Source: Nitrosospira multiformis (GTDB lineage: Bacteria; Pseudomonadota; Gammaproteobacteria; Burkholderiales; Nitrosomonadaceae). From it: DNA of 64,000 nucleotides. A program made the translations under genes and the position numbers. The notes under the pieces were generated by a model. The model had not been told where the DNA came from and did not search any database. It saw nothing but the letters and a program-made list of their open reading frames with translations. Positions within the stretch are counted from its first letter, which is position 1. The number at the start of each line of letters is the position of its first letter. The stretch lies in NCBI RefSeq assembly GCF_003050865.1, contig NZ_QAOK01000012.1, positions 1 through 64,000 of the forward strand, read 5' to 3'. Shown in pieces: positions 45,091 to 54,800 of the stretch.

Positions 45091-46953
45091 TTATTTGTCC
45101 CCGGACTCGGCAGATAACTGGTCTGTCAACTGTGTTCGCTGGATGAAGCCTTGGCGTGCAGCAAAACGGGACAGTTTTCCAGAGGAAGTACGCGGCAGGG
45201 TGTGCGGTGGAACCAGCTCCACCAGACAATTCACGCCAAACGCCATGTAGACCAGCCGTTGCAGGCGACTGGTAAGGGACTGGCGATCCGTGACCGAGGT
45301 AAGTCGGCATTCGATGACCAGGACAATGGTCGTAACGTCATTGGCGTCAGTAATCCCGAAGGCAGACGCTTCACGCGTTCTCACCTCGGGTTGCTGTTCG
45401 GCAAGCTCCTCGATATCTTGGGCGCGGATATTACGCCCATTGACGATGATTACATCGGTGCGACGCCCGGTGATGTATAGATCACCTTCAAAGAGGAATC
45501 CCAGGTCACCTGTGTCCAGCCAGTTTCCAGGTTTGAGCGTCTTGCAGGTATCTTCCGGATTGTTGAAATAACCTGTCATGATACTGCTGCCCTGCACGAG
45601 TACGCTGCCTACGCGCAAATCAGGGAGTTGCTGGCCGGCCTCGTCGACCACCTTGACGGTATGCCCCGGCAACGGGCGGCCGCAGTTGACGAATTCACTG
45701 TACTTCCGGCCTTCCACCTGTAGCCGTACTGCCATTTTCCTGTCAACGAGGGTTGCCGCGTCGACTCGCAAACTCTGAAAGCCTTCGCCAACCTGGGAGA
45801 AAGTAACGGCGAGCGTCGACTCAGCCAGCCCATAGCAGGGGAGGAATGCGCGCGCGTCAAAACCGGCGGGCGCAAATTTTTCCGCAAAATTCCTCAAAGT
45901 ATCCGGGCGGATCATTTCCGCGCCGACTCCCGCTGCACGCCAACTGCTGAGATCAAGATCCTCCAGGTCGGAATCGCGTACGCGAAGCGTGCAGAGCTTG
46001 AGCCCGAAGGGTTGACTGAACGCGACGGTGGCGCGATTTCTGCTGATCAGGCGCAGCCATTGCAACGGCCTGATTGCAAAATCACGGGTAGCCAGATAAT
46101 CGACGGAAACCTGCGCCACCATGGGTGCCATTACCATGCCGACCAGACCCATGTCATGATAAAACGGCAGCCAGGACGCACAGCGGTCTCCTGTCCGAAT
46201 ATTCAGGCCGTGACGGACAATGCCCTGGAGATTGCTCATCAGTGCGCCTTCGGTAATTACCACTCCACGTGGCATGCGCGTGCTTCCCGAAGTAAATTGC
46301 AGGTACGCGATTTCATCCGGACTATTTGCCGCGAGCTCGGTGTTCAGCGCCGGCAGTTCCCCGAGCTGCTCCGGCGTTCCCACCCAGCGCAGATATTGCG
46401 ACCCCTCGGCTGCCTCTTTCAAAAACCCGACATAGTCAACGTTCGCCAGGGCAGCGCTTGCCTGACCCGCCTCCAGCATTCCGCGCAGCTGCCGAACATA
46501 AACCGCATGGCTGCCGAGGTTGACAGGGACAGGCATTGCATAAGGTACCAGTCCTGCGTAGCGGCATGCATAAAAGATTTCCACGAACTCCGGCGTCGTG
46601 TCGGCAATAACCGCAACACGGTCCCCTCTCGCCAATCCAAGCCCGAGCAACTGACGCGCCGCTGCTTGGGCATTTTGCCTTAATGCCTGATAGGAAAGAA
46701 CGGAGCGGAGATTACCCTTGGCATCATAAAAGTTATACCCGGCTGTACCGGCCGCGGCATACTCGAGTGCAGCGATCAAGGTGTCGAAGTCGGCTAATCT
46801 CTGAGCTTGAGTGTTATACGTGGGTGTGGGGATCGCAGTTGCCGGCTGCTCGCTTGATAATAATTGAGGGTTAAACGCTTGCGTTAGCGGAGCGTTCAAC
46901 TTCGCTATTGTTGAACTCAAGGTCTTCCCCTCCAAATTAATCGTACTAGTCAT
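45091..46953 (-). CDS. Fatty acyl-AMP ligase / acyl-ACP synthetase
   Basis: From the ATG at 46953 the protein has 620 residues; the frame also opens at a TTG at 46986. ANL-superfamily motifs are YLQFTSGSTRMPRGVVIT, CYGLAESTLAVTFS, and LDTGDLGFLFEGDLYITGRRTDVI. The family activates long-chain fatty acids as adenylates and loads them onto an ACP, here presumably the ACP encoded two genes downstream. It is the first gene of the four-gene operon. Confidence 0.85.
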   Translation of the reverse strand: MTSTINLEGKTLSSTIAKLNAPLTQAFNPQLLSSEQPATAIPTPTYNTQAQRLADFDTLIAALEYAAAGTAGYNFYDAKGNLRSVLSYQALRQNAQAAARQLLGLGLARGDRVAVIADTTPEFVEIFYACRYAGLVPYAMPVPVNLGSHAVYVRQLRGMLEAGQASAALANVDYVGFLKEAAEGSQYLRWVGTPEQLGELPALNTELAANSPDEIAYLQFTSGSTRMPRGVVITEGALMSNLQGIVRHGLNIRTGDRCASWLPFYHDMGLVGMVMAPMVAQVSVDYLATRDFAIRPLQWLRLISRNRATVAFSQPFGLKLCTLRVRDSDLEDLDLSSWRAAGVGAEMIRPDTLRNFAEKFAPAGFDARAFLPCYGLAESTLAVTFSQVGEGFQSLRVDAATLVDRKMAVRLQVEGRKYSEFVNCGRPLPGHTVKVVDEAGQQLPDLRVGSVLVQGSSIMTGYFNNPEDTCKTLKPGNWLDTGDLGFLFEGDLYITGRRTDVIIVNGRNIRAQDIEELAEQQPEVRTREASAFGITDANDVTTIVLVIECRLTSVTDRQSLTSRLQRLVYMAFGVNCLVELVPPHTLPRTSSGKLSRFAARQGFIQRTQLTDQLSAESGDK

Positions 46954-47593
46954 CTTTTTATAATATAAAGGATTCCAGTCGGGCAATCGTTGTTTTGGCC
47001 GTCATCCGCTGTCGCGTCGTTCGAGTTGCTGCTTGAAAATATCGACTCTACCTGGCTCCCGGTAAAGGCAGTAGCTCGAAAAACAAAAAATAAATGCGCT
47101 AATCCGTGAAATTAACGAACCTTCTTATATTCAGCTCTCATTATCGTAACAGGGCATGTACTTCGGCATTACCGGATCACGCTCCTTTCACGTGCAAGAG
47201 GCTGTTTCTCGCGCTTGCAGTCTGCTTTCGATACTTACAGGATAGGCGATAAGCTCCATTCTGTACGAGTTGGCAGACGATATAAAGAGGTTTTGGAGAA
47301 TGGAAGGGAAATGTGTGTCTTTTTTGCAACACTTGCCGGAACCGGACCCTTCAGCTTTGCGTTAGATCTGGTCTCAATCTCTTTCGCAGCCGCGCGACAT
47401 TTTACAGGAATCCCTCTCTCGAGGGATCAACTCTTCTTTTATTTTCGAAGCAGATTATTGCAGGGCCCGAGCGCTCTTCCGGAATCACACTATACACCAT
47501 ACGGAATCCTTGAAAAAATTCCTCCCCTGGAATGGGGCTTCCGCTGACGTCGAAGGCGCAAGGCCCGATTTACACTCACTCAGTACCGTCACT
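46954..47593. other. Intergenic region upstream of the acyl ligase operon
   Basis: About 640 bases. A 110-codon plus-strand frame at 47215-47547 starts with TTG, has a poorly spaced AAGAGG upstream and no recognisable domain, so it is not called. An A+T-rich stretch just before the ligase start (46954-46975) could hold a promoter, but no clear -35/-10 pair is seen. Confidence 0.4.
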
Positions 47594-47938
47594 TCATGCC
47601 TCGAGCCATGCCGTTGCCTCAGCATAATCCCGAAATACCCGTATATCGGCATTGACAAATAGATTGGATACCCAGGCCGCCCAGGCGCGCCACTGGTTTT
47701 CAGTGATTATCGCGATGCGGTTGAATTCGCTGCCGTGTTCCCGCACGAATTTGATGTCCTCCCAAGCGACATCGATGGTGTAGCTCAGCATATCCCGCCA
47801 ATCGAACAGTACGTTCACCTTGCCGCCGGGGGCAGCCTTGCGAAGTACCTTGTCCTCGAATTCGCGGTAATCGGCCAATGTGAATTCACCGAAAACAGCG
47901 ATACTGATCAGATTTTCTGTTTCCTCAATGGTTATCAT
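47594..47938 (-). CDS. SpoIIAA-like (STAS-type) protein
   Basis: A 114-residue protein with the SpoIIAA-like fold: ISIAVFGEFTLADYREFEDKV, NVLFDWRDM and the C-terminal VFRDYAEATAWL. These small proteins are widespread in proteobacteria and have been linked to membrane or lipid binding rather than to anti-sigma control. It stands alone on the minus strand. Confidence 0.8.
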   Translation of the reverse strand: MITIEETENLISIAVFGEFTLADYREFEDKVLRKAAPGGKVNVLFDWRDMLSYTIDVAWEDIKFVREHGSEFNRIAIITENQWRAWAAWVSNLFVNADIRVFRDYAEATAWLEA

Positions 47939-48045
47939 GTGTTACCCACAATATAAAATTGCGCGGGCAGGGAAAAAATCCGGGTAGCCCAAAAAATTCG
48001 GGCTACCGAAGAAAATACGTTCAGCAAAAGGATATCACTTATCGC

Positions 48046-49143
48046 TCAGATGTGCGGTTCAATTTCTCGCCGCAGAAACTTGTGGAAGTGCACCATGCCA
48101 TCTTCCATCGGTGATTGGTACGGTCCGGCCTCGCTCACGCCTTGTCTGCACAGCGCACGCCGCCCTTCTGTCATCAGCTTGCAGATTTCATCATCCTCAG
48201 CAGCGGTTTCACGATAGGCGGCCTGTTCCGCTTCAATGAATTCACGCTCAAACAAAGCGATATCTTCAGGATAATAGAACTCCACTACGTTGGTGCAACG
48301 CTCCGCTCCGGCAGGAAGCACCGTGCTGATGACCAATACATGGGGGTACCATTCCATCATGATGTTGGGATAGTACAGCATCCAGATTGCACCATGCCTC
48401 GGTATTTCGCCCGCCGTCTGCAGCAACAGTTGCTCGTGCCATTTTGCATAGACGGGCGTCCCCGGGCGGGTCAGGGCGTTATTGATCCCCACAGTCTGAA
48501 CGTTGTACCACTCCCCGAACTCCCATTCTAGCGCAGCCGTGTCAACGAAGTTGCCCAGGCCCGGATGGTACGGCTCGACGTGGTAGTCCTCCAGATAAAC
48601 CTCTATGAAGGTTTTCCAGTTGCAGGCGTATTCATCTATCTGAAGGCGTTCCAGCACATGACCCGAGAAGTCGAAATTCTTCAGGATTTGCAAGTTGCCC
48701 AGATCGCGGGCAACATTCCGCCTGCCTTGAAACAGGAGTCCGTTCCAGCTCTGCAAAGGCGTATTGGAAAGATTGAGGCAAGGGTTTTCGGGGAAATGGG
48801 GCGCACCGAGCAGCGTGCCCTTCAAGTCATACGTCCAGCGATGTACGGGACAAACGATGTTTCTGGTGTTGCCACTCCCTTTGAGCAGCAGCGACTGCCT
48901 GTGGCGGCAGACGTTGGACAGCAGCTCGATACCATCCTTATTGCGCACCAGCATTTTCGCGTTATCCATCCATTCAGGCACATAATAGTCGCCAATGTTT
49001 GGCACCATGATCTCATGGCCGACATAGCCCGGTCCCTGGTCGAACAGAATGCGTTTTTCCAGTTCAAGGATTTGAGAGTCGAGATACCAGTCAACCGGCA
49101 GTTGCGTTGGAGCCGATTGGCAAACATCAATCAGATCGACCAT
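48046..49143 (-). CDS. Rieske non-heme iron oxygenase, alpha subunit
   Basis: A 365-residue protein. The Rieske cluster ligands are C-x-H (CRHR near residue 80) and C-x2-H (CPVHRW near residue 99). The mononuclear iron site begins with DYHVEPYHPG near residue 184, giving the two histidines spaced by four residues. The family hydroxylates aromatic or other compounds using electrons from a separate reductase, which is not nearby. The substrate is unknown. It is divergent from xseB. Confidence 0.85.
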   Translation of the reverse strand: MVDLIDVCQSAPTQLPVDWYLDSQILELEKRILFDQGPGYVGHEIMVPNIGDYYVPEWMDNAKMLVRNKDGIELLSNVCRHRQSLLLKGSGNTRNIVCPVHRWTYDLKGTLLGAPHFPENPCLNLSNTPLQSWNGLLFQGRRNVARDLGNLQILKNFDFSGHVLERLQIDEYACNWKTFIEVYLEDYHVEPYHPGLGNFVDTAALEWEFGEWYNVQTVGINNALTRPGTPVYAKWHEQLLLQTAGEIPRHGAIWMLYYPNIMMEWYPHVLVISTVLPAGAERCTNVVEFYYPEDIALFEREFIEAEQAAYRETAAEDDEICKLMTEGRRALCRQGVSEAGPYQSPMEDGMVHFHKFLRREIEPHI

Positions 49144-49375
49144 ATGCTACTTTTCACCTTTCAAATAAAGATGGCTGGATTATCAAAACCGGGAACGGCA
49201 GTCAAGACAAGGAAGAGAATAAGCATGTCCTCATGTCCTTGCCCTGAAACGCTTATAATCCGACTAAGAAACCTCTTTCGTGAGAAAGTTTCGTGGATTT
49301 AATTGACCTGACACCACTTATTGCGTTATTTTTGCCGTTTGTCCGCAATACACCCATTCTGACAGCGTGTTTATC

Positions 49376-49630
49376 ATGACAAAGCCCGCCGATCCCGTCA
49401 AATTTTCCCCTCCGGAAGGTTTTGAAGCTGCGCTGGCTGAGCTGGAAAGCATCGTTCTGGAAATGGAAACAGGGCAGATGCCGCTTGAAGAATCCCTCGA
49501 GGCTCACAAACGTGGGACGGAATTGCTACAATATTGCCACTCCAAGCTGCAGGATGCGCAGCAACAGGTACGCCTCCTTGAAGCCAGCACGCTGAAAAAT
49601 TTCTCCCCCTCCGGTATTGATGACCGCTGA
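49376..49630 (+). CDS. xseB: Exodeoxyribonuclease VII small subunit
   Basis: An 84-residue protein from the ATG at 49376 (a GTG at 49367 is in frame). FEAALAELESIVLEMETGQMPLEESL is the family signature region, followed by a helix ending CHSKLQDAQQQVRLLE. The large subunit XseA is encoded elsewhere. The 3' end overlaps ispA by 11 bases, the usual xseB-ispA-dxs order. Confidence 0.93.
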   Translation: MTKPADPVKFSPPEGFEAALAELESIVLEMETGQMPLEESLEAHKRGTELLQYCHSKLQDAQQQVRLLEASTLKNFSPSGIDDR

Positions 49631-50513
49631 TTTCCAGGATTGGGCGAGAAGCCACCAGGTACGCATCGAAAATTCTCTGCAGACCCTGCTTCCCGTCACA
49701 GACATCGCGCCTGAGCGCTTGCATGAAGCGATGCGCTACACCGTTCTGGGTGGGGGCAAGCGCGTACGGCCTTTGCTCGCTTTTGCGGCCGGCGAGCTGA
49801 ACAATGCGAATGAGGAGAGGGTAACGATTGCTGCTGTCGCAGTGGAACTCATTCATGCCTATTCACTCGTGCACGATGATTTGCCCTGCATGGATGACGA
49901 TGTATTGCGTCGGGGAAAACCCACCTGTCATATCGAGTATGGAGAGGCAATCGCGCTACTGACGGGCGACAGCTTGCAGAGCCTCGCTTTTCAGTTGCTG
50001 GCCGAATATTCCCTCGCTGACACTCCGAAGATGCAACTCGAAATGATCAGGCGTCTGGCGCAAGCGGCCGGTTCACGCGGCATGGCGGGAGGGCAGGCTG
50101 TCGATCTTGCTAGTGTCGGCAGGGCATTAAGTCTCCCCGAACTGGAATTCATGCATATTCACAAGACGGGCGCGCTTATTCGAGCCGCGGTAATGCTGGG
50201 TGCCTATTGTGGCAGCAGGTTGGGCGAAGCCCAGTTGGCAGCCCTTGATCATTTTGCCAAATGCATCGGTCTTGCATTTCAGGTTGTCGATGACGTTCTC
50301 GACGCCGAGGCAACCACTGCCACCCTCGGCAAGACCGCCGGCAAGGATGCCGAAAACAATAAGCCTACCTATGTGAGTATTCTGGGGAGCAAACGGGCGC
50401 GCGAGCTCGCGGAGGAGTTGCGGCGGGAGGCATATGCATCCCTGAAGATGTTTGAGGCAGCCGCGGGACGATTGAGGCAGGTAACTGATTTTATCATTCA
50501 CCGGGAATTTTGA
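49620..50513 (+). CDS. ispA: Farnesyl diphosphate synthase
   Basis: A 297-residue polyprenyl synthase from the ATG at 49620. The first Asp-rich motif is HDDLPCMDDD near residue 85 and the second is VVDDVLD near residue 222; GGKRVRPLL is near residue 41. It makes farnesyl diphosphate, which also feeds heme O synthesis by CtaB. It lies between xseB and dxs. Confidence 0.95.
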   Translation: MTADFQDWARSHQVRIENSLQTLLPVTDIAPERLHEAMRYTVLGGGKRVRPLLAFAAGELNNANEERVTIAAVAVELIHAYSLVHDDLPCMDDDVLRRGKPTCHIEYGEAIALLTGDSLQSLAFQLLAEYSLADTPKMQLEMIRRLAQAAGSRGMAGGQAVDLASVGRALSLPELEFMHIHKTGALIRAAVMLGAYCGSRLGEAQLAALDHFAKCIGLAFQVVDDVLDAEATTATLGKTAGKDAENNKPTYVSILGSKRARELAEELRREAYASLKMFEAAAGRLRQVTDFIIHREF

Positions 50514-50562
50514 AGGCCGGCGTGTTTCCCGGAAAAAGGATTTTGTAATTTTCAAGGTTTAA

Positions 50563-52407
50563 ATGCACCCATTGCTCAATACCATTACCGATCCTGCCAA
50601 GCTGCGGACACTGGAACGCAAGTTGCTGCCACAGCTTGCAGACGAGTTGCGCCAATTCCTGGTTGAATCGGTAGCCAAGACCGGCGGTCATCTGTCCTCC
50701 AATCTGGGCACGGTCGAACTGACCATCGCATTGCACTACGTTTTCAATACACCCTACGACCGCCTGGTTTGGGATGTGGGCCACCAGACCTATGTCCATA
50801 AGATTCTGACCGGACGGCGCGAAGGCATGGGCAAATTGCGCATGCGCGGCGGTATCGCCGGCTTTCCGCGCCGGGATGAAAGTGAATATGACGCTTTCGG
50901 CACCGCCCACTCCAGCACCTCCATCAGCGCTGCGCTTGGGATGGCAGTAGCATCGCAGCGGGAGGGCAAGAAGCGGTCCGTGGTCGCAGTGATCGGTGAT
51001 GGCGCGATGAGCGCCGGCATGGCGTTCGAGGCCTTGAATAATGCCGGTGCCATGGATACCAACCTGCTGGTCATTCTGAACGACAACGATATGTCGATTT
51101 CCCGGCCAGTGGGAGCGCTCAACAATTATCTGGCGCGGCTCATGTCCGGCCAGTTCTATGCGACCGCGCGCCGCGCCGGCGAGAAAATGCTGGGAGTGGT
51201 TCCACATGTGCTGGAACTTGCCAAGCGTGCCGAGGAGCATGTAAAAGGCATGGTGACGCCAAGCACGCTGTTTGAAGAATTCGGTTTCAATTATATCGGG
51301 CCTATTGATGGCCATGATCTTGACGTGCTTGTCAGCACGCTCAACAACATCAGGCATCTTCCCGGTCCCCAGTTTCTGCACGTGGTCACCCGTAAAGGAG
51401 CGGGATACAAGGCGGCGGAAGACGATCCGATTCTTTATCACGGCGTAACCAGGTTCAATCCCGATGCGGGCATCATTCCCAAAGCTTCAGCCAAACCGTC
51501 CTATACCCAGATTTTCGGGGACTGGTTGTGCGATATGGCGGCCTTGGACCAGCGTCTGGTAGGGATCACTCCAGCCATGCGGGAGGGATCTGGTATGGTG
51601 AGGTTTTCCCACGAGTATCCCGATCGTTATTTTGACGTGGGTATCGCCGAGCAGCATGCCGTCACCTTTGCAGCCGGCCTCGCGTGCGACGGGCTGAAGC
51701 CGGTGGTGGCGATCTATTCGACCTTTCTCCAACGCGCATATGACCAGCTGATTCATGACGTCGCCATTCAGAATCTTCCTGTCGTGTTTGCCATAGACCG
51801 TGCCGGACTGGTGGGAGCAGACGGACCTACCCATGCGGGTAGTTTCGATCTGACTTACCTGCGCTGTATTCCGAACATTACCGTAATGGCCCCTGCGGAT
51901 GAGAACGAGTGCCGCCAGATGCTGTACACCGCTTTTCAGATGAATACACCTGCCGCTGTGCGCTACCCTCGGGGTTCAGGTAGCGGTGGGGCGCCGCAGA
52001 AAGAGATGCAGATGCTGCCGATCGGGCGTGGTGAAATACGGCGGGAGGGAGCAAAAATTGCACTGCTCGCGTTCGGCAGCATGCTCCAGCCTTGCCTTGA
52101 GGCAGCGGAAGAATTGAATGCGACAGTTGCCAATATGCGTTTTGTCAAACCGCTGGACGATGATCTCATCGCATCGCTGGCAGCCAATCACGAATTGCTC
52201 GTTACGGTGGAGGAAAACACTGTCATGGGCGGCGCAGGCAGCGCGGTTCTGGAATCGCTATCTGCACGAGGTCGCGCAGTTCCAGTATTGCAGCTGGGCC
52301 TGCCGGACACTTTTCTCGACCAGGGCGACCCCTCTCAGATGTTGAGCGAGTGCGGACTGGATAGGGAAGGTATCGTACGCTCCGTAAGAGCGAGATTCCC
52401 GAAGTAA
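50563..52407 (+). CDS. dxs: 1-Deoxy-D-xylulose-5-phosphate synthase
   Basis: A 614-residue thiamine diphosphate enzyme. The TPP-binding motif is [20 protein letters not shown] near residue 146; [21 protein letters not shown] is at the N-terminus and [18 protein letters not shown] in the transketolase-like middle. It makes DXP from pyruvate and glyceraldehyde-3-phosphate, the first step of the non-mevalonate isoprenoid pathway. The gene follows ispA by 49 bases. Confidence 0.97.
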   Translation: MHPLLNTITDPAKLRTLERKLLPQLADELRQFLVESVAKTGGHLSSNLGTVELTIALHYVFNTPYDRLVWDVGHQTYVHKILTGRREGMGKLRMRGGIAGFPRRDESEYDAFGTAHSSTSISAALGMAVASQREGKKRSVVAVIGDGAMSAGMAFEALNNAGAMDTNLLVILNDNDMSISRPVGALNNYLARLMSGQFYATARRAGEKMLGVVPHVLELAKRAEEHVKGMVTPSTLFEEFGFNYIGPIDGHDLDVLVSTLNNIRHLPGPQFLHVVTRKGAGYKAAEDDPILYHGVTRFNPDAGIIPKASAKPSYTQIFGDWLCDMAALDQRLVGITPAMREGSGMVRFSHEYPDRYFDVGIAEQHAVTFAAGLACDGLKPVVAIYSTFLQRAYDQLIHDVAIQNLPVVFAIDRAGLVGADGPTHAGSFDLTYLRCIPNITVMAPADENECRQMLYTAFQMNTPAAVRYPRGSGSGGAPQKEMQMLPIGRGEIRREGAKIALLAFGSMLQPCLEAAEELNATVANMRFVKPLDDDLIASLAANHELLVTVEENTVMGGAGSAVLESLSARGRAVPVLQLGLPDTFLDQGDPSQMLSECGLDREGIVRSVRARFPK

Positions 52408-52421
52408 ACCGCTCACTTTTG

Positions 52422-52446
52422 CATTGCATGCCTTTGATATGCAATG
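52422..52446. repeat. Perfect inverted repeat upstream of folE2
   Basis: CATTGCAT (52422-52429) and ATGCAATG (52439-52446) are exact reverse complements with a 9-base spacer. The repeat lies 14 bases after dxs and ends 22 bases before the folE2 ATG. It has no following T-run, so it is more like an operator than a terminator. Confidence 0.55.
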
Positions 52447-52468
52447 TTCTTCCTTGCAACGGTACACA

Positions 52469-53263
52469 ATGAACGAAACGCTCATTGCAGATGTGCAAAG
52501 TGTGGCCGATACGCGACGCATTGCCATCGACAAGGCGGGAATCAGGGCAATCCGCCATCCGGTAAGGGTAATGGATAAGGCTCGCGTTGTTCAGCATACA
52601 GTTGCCGTGTCCAACATGTATGTAAACCTGCCGCATCACCTCAAAGGCGTGCACATGTCCCGTTTTGTCGAGATGCTGAATGAGCATGATTTGGAGATCT
52701 CTGTTGAAACGTTTGAAAAGCTGCTGGTTTCGATGGTGAAGAAGCTCGAGGCGGAATCCGGCGATATCGAAATGCGCTTTCCGTATTTCATCGGTAAAAC
52801 CGCGCCGGTTTCCGGAATAAAGAGTCTGATGGACTATGATGTTACGTTCATCGGGCAAATCAGAAACGGAGAATACCGCTTCACTTTGAAAGTGGTCGTG
52901 CCCGTAACGAGTCTTTGCCCATGCTCCAAACAGGTATCGGACTATGGGGCACACAACCAGCGATCCCATATGTCCATATCAATCCGGATAAATCATTTTG
53001 TATGGATAGAAGATCTGATCCGCATCGCGGAAGACCAGGCATCCTGTGAGCTCTATGGATTGCTTAAACGCTCAGATGAAAAGTATGTCACCGAGAAGGC
53101 TTACGGTAATCCCAAGTTCGTCGAGGATGCAGTGCGGGATATCGCATCAGTGCTCAATCGTGACGAGCGGATAGATGCTTACACGGTGGAAGCGGAGAAT
53201 TTCGAGTCCATTCATAATCATTCCGCATATGCACTGATCGAGTGCGACAAATTGAAGAATTGA
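52469..53263 (+). CDS. folE2: GTP cyclohydrolase FolE2
   Basis: A 264-residue protein from the ATG at 52469, which gives the family start NETLIADVQ; the frame extends upstream to 52424 across the inverted repeat. [20 protein letters not shown] near residue 150 contains the conserved Cys and His residues of the type IB enzyme. It converts GTP to dihydroneopterin triphosphate for folate synthesis and is less dependent on zinc than FolE. In many bacteria folE2 is induced on zinc shortage. Confidence 0.93.
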   Translation: MNETLIADVQSVADTRRIAIDKAGIRAIRHPVRVMDKARVVQHTVAVSNMYVNLPHHLKGVHMSRFVEMLNEHDLEISVETFEKLLVSMVKKLEAESGDIEMRFPYFIGKTAPVSGIKSLMDYDVTFIGQIRNGEYRFTLKVVVPVTSLCPCSKQVSDYGAHNQRSHMSISIRINHFVWIEDLIRIAEDQASCELYGLLKRSDEKYVTEKAYGNPKFVEDAVRDIASVLNRDERIDAYTVEAENFESIHNHSAYALIECDKLKN

Positions 53264-53387
53264 GCTCCCTCCCGTCTCGATCTGTTTCCTGCGCCCGGCT
53301 CCTTGATCCAGTGTCCCCGCTTCGGGGATAAGGTACAGTAATAAGCGCAATCCTACGCTCGATCTGATTTTTCCCAGGGAACCAAAA

Positions 53388-53416
53388 TTGACCTTTTAGC
53401 GGCGGAAAGGTATATT
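53388..53416 (+). promoter_or_regulatory. Promoter of the tRNA-Pro gene cluster
   Basis: TTGACC (53388-53393) and TATATT (53411-53416) are 17 bases apart, both close to the sigma-70 consensus. The tRNA-Pro gene starts 12 bases later, and the three tRNA genes are probably one transcript. Confidence 0.7.
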
Positions 53417-53427
53417 ATCGCCCTTTC

Positions 53428-53504
53428 CGGGGTGTAGCGTAGCCTGGTAGCGCGCCTGGTTTGGGACCAGGATGTCGGGAGTTCAAATCTCTCCACCCCG
53501 ACCA
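53428..53504 (+). tRNA. tRNA-Pro (TGG)
   Basis: Acceptor arms CGGGGTG/CACCCCG, anticodon stem CCTGG/CCAGG around TTTGGGA (anticodon TGG), T loop GTTCAAATC, and encoded CCA at 53502-53504. Confidence 0.96.
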
Positions 53505-53539
53505 TTCATGCTAATTCGAGGCGAAATCCGATTTGAGTG

Positions 53540-53616
53540 GTGCCCGTAGCTCAACCGGATAGAGCACCAGCCTTCTAAGCTGGGGGTTACAGGTTCGATT
53601 CCTGTCGGGCACGCCA
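53540..53616 (+). tRNA. tRNA-Arg (TCT)
   Basis: Acceptor arms GTGCCCG/CGGGCAC, anticodon stem CCAGC/GCTGG around CTTCTAA (anticodon TCT, reading AGA), T loop GTTCGATTC, and encoded CCA at 53614-53616. Confidence 0.96.
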
Positions 53617-53680
53617 CAAGCTACCTCTCATCGTAGCCTTGCGGCAGGTTTCGGAATTGTGTATTGCGATTTTCTCGGAT

Positions 53681-53756
53681 GGTGGCTGTAGCTCAGTGGT
53701 AGAGTCCCGGATTGTGATTCCGGTTGTCGTGGGTTCGATCCCCATCAGCCACCCCA
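53681..53756 (+). tRNA. tRNA-His (GTG)
   Basis: Acceptor arms GTGGCTG/CAGCCAC with the extra G at -1 (53681) facing C73, as needed for tRNA-His. The anticodon stem CCGGA/TCCGG encloses TTGTGAT (anticodon GTG). CCA is encoded at 53754-53756. Confidence 0.96.
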
Positions 53757-54113
53757 AAACATCTACCCATCTATTTCATTCAGTGCGAGACTTTGCGCAC
53801 CGCGAGATCCTCGCTATTTGAACTTACCCTGCGCAGCGTGAAGTAAACGGCATAACCCATATGTCCACCAGTTGTGCACAGCATGACGTACACAATCTTT
53901 CAGTTTGAAATCTTTTGTAGTAGAGTTTTAAAAGCGGGTGGGCTATGGGTAAAGTGCGACGAAACAAGGAACTTTATCAGAGTCAGGATTCACCCTTTTT
54001 CTGCTTGGGAGTCAAAAGCCTCCTCTCCTATGCTACCTCCCCGTAAATTCACATCATGATTCCTTCACAACTGCCGGGTCTGCTTCTATTGTCAGCAATT
54101 TTGCATAACAGGC
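53757..54113. other. Intergenic region after the tRNA cluster
   Basis: About 357 bases, A+T-rich, with no supported gene, RNA or repeat. The short open frames have no ribosome-binding sites or recognisable domains. Confidence 0.5.
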
Positions 54114-54329
54114 TTATGTCCGCGGCAGCGCAAGAGGGTCCGTCCTTAGCCGGTACGCCTGGTTTTTACCCGGCTGCCAGCCTGCACGCTTGAGAAGCAT
54201 ATGGATTTGCCGGTAGCAGCCCATAAAACGGTCCTCTGTCCGGGAAATCTCCCGCATATGCTCTTCGTCATACCTGTTTCGGGTCTTGACGTTCCGATTA
54301 TCAAATTCCCTCCCGAGCGGCAAATTCAT
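54114..54329 (-). pseudogene. IS3-family transposase fragment
   Basis: A 71-codon minus-strand frame. Its centre, HMREISRTEDRF followed by GCYRQIHMLLKRAGW, matches the N-terminal HTH/helix block of IS3-family OrfB transposases (usual form: RYGYRRIHVLLRREGW). The remainder is eroded, and no DDE domain or terminal inverted repeats were found nearby. It is a relic lying between the tRNA cluster and the eps locus. Confidence 0.6.
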
Positions 54330-54800
54330 ATTTATTGAAGTTATGTGAATTAGCGAACAGACAGCATTTTTATTACCGGTAATATTTGGTCCTTAGCCTA
54401 TTGTGTTGTTCTCGTTCTCGTTTTTGCTCTTTTGCAGGTAGCAGTCGTTAGCAGGGAAGACTTTTCACCTGTTATCCCTAATATTGATGGTAGCGGTCGA
54501 AATACTTTGGTAACAGTAGTAAGCCATTATTTGTAGTGAGTGTAGTGAGTCATTATTTCAAATACTCCCGATAAAGCTAAAGCGGAAGCCAAAATGAAGC
54601 ACAGTGTCGAGCAGAACTCACAGCGTCCAACATTGGAAAGACTGAGGGGGAAACCAGGGGCGTTTGGGCTGTATCAGAGAAAGAACAATCAACTACGGAA
54701 TGTAACGGCAGCCTCCGCCCACAATTTACATACGTTTTATCGCTAGTATCAAAGCCTGAGTTATTTAACCCATTCAATAAACCAATTACTCACAAATAAA
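54330..54800. other. Upstream region of the eps locus, with a 14-bp palindrome
   Basis: A 471-base A+T-rich region before epsA. TATTACCGGTAATA at 54371-54384 is a perfect 14-bp palindrome, a plausible operator. A 9-base unit (TGTAGTGAG) is repeated twice in tandem near 54533-54550. A 66-codon minus-strand frame (54577-54777) shows no recognisable features. Confidence 0.5.

Noticed and set aside
47215-47547. Plus-strand 110-codon frame upstream of the acyl ligase operon
   Set aside because: TTG start with a poorly spaced purine run, no recognised motif, and nothing about its neighbours supports it.
54577-54777. 66-codon minus-strand frame before epsA
   Set aside because: No ribosome-binding site or recognisable features.
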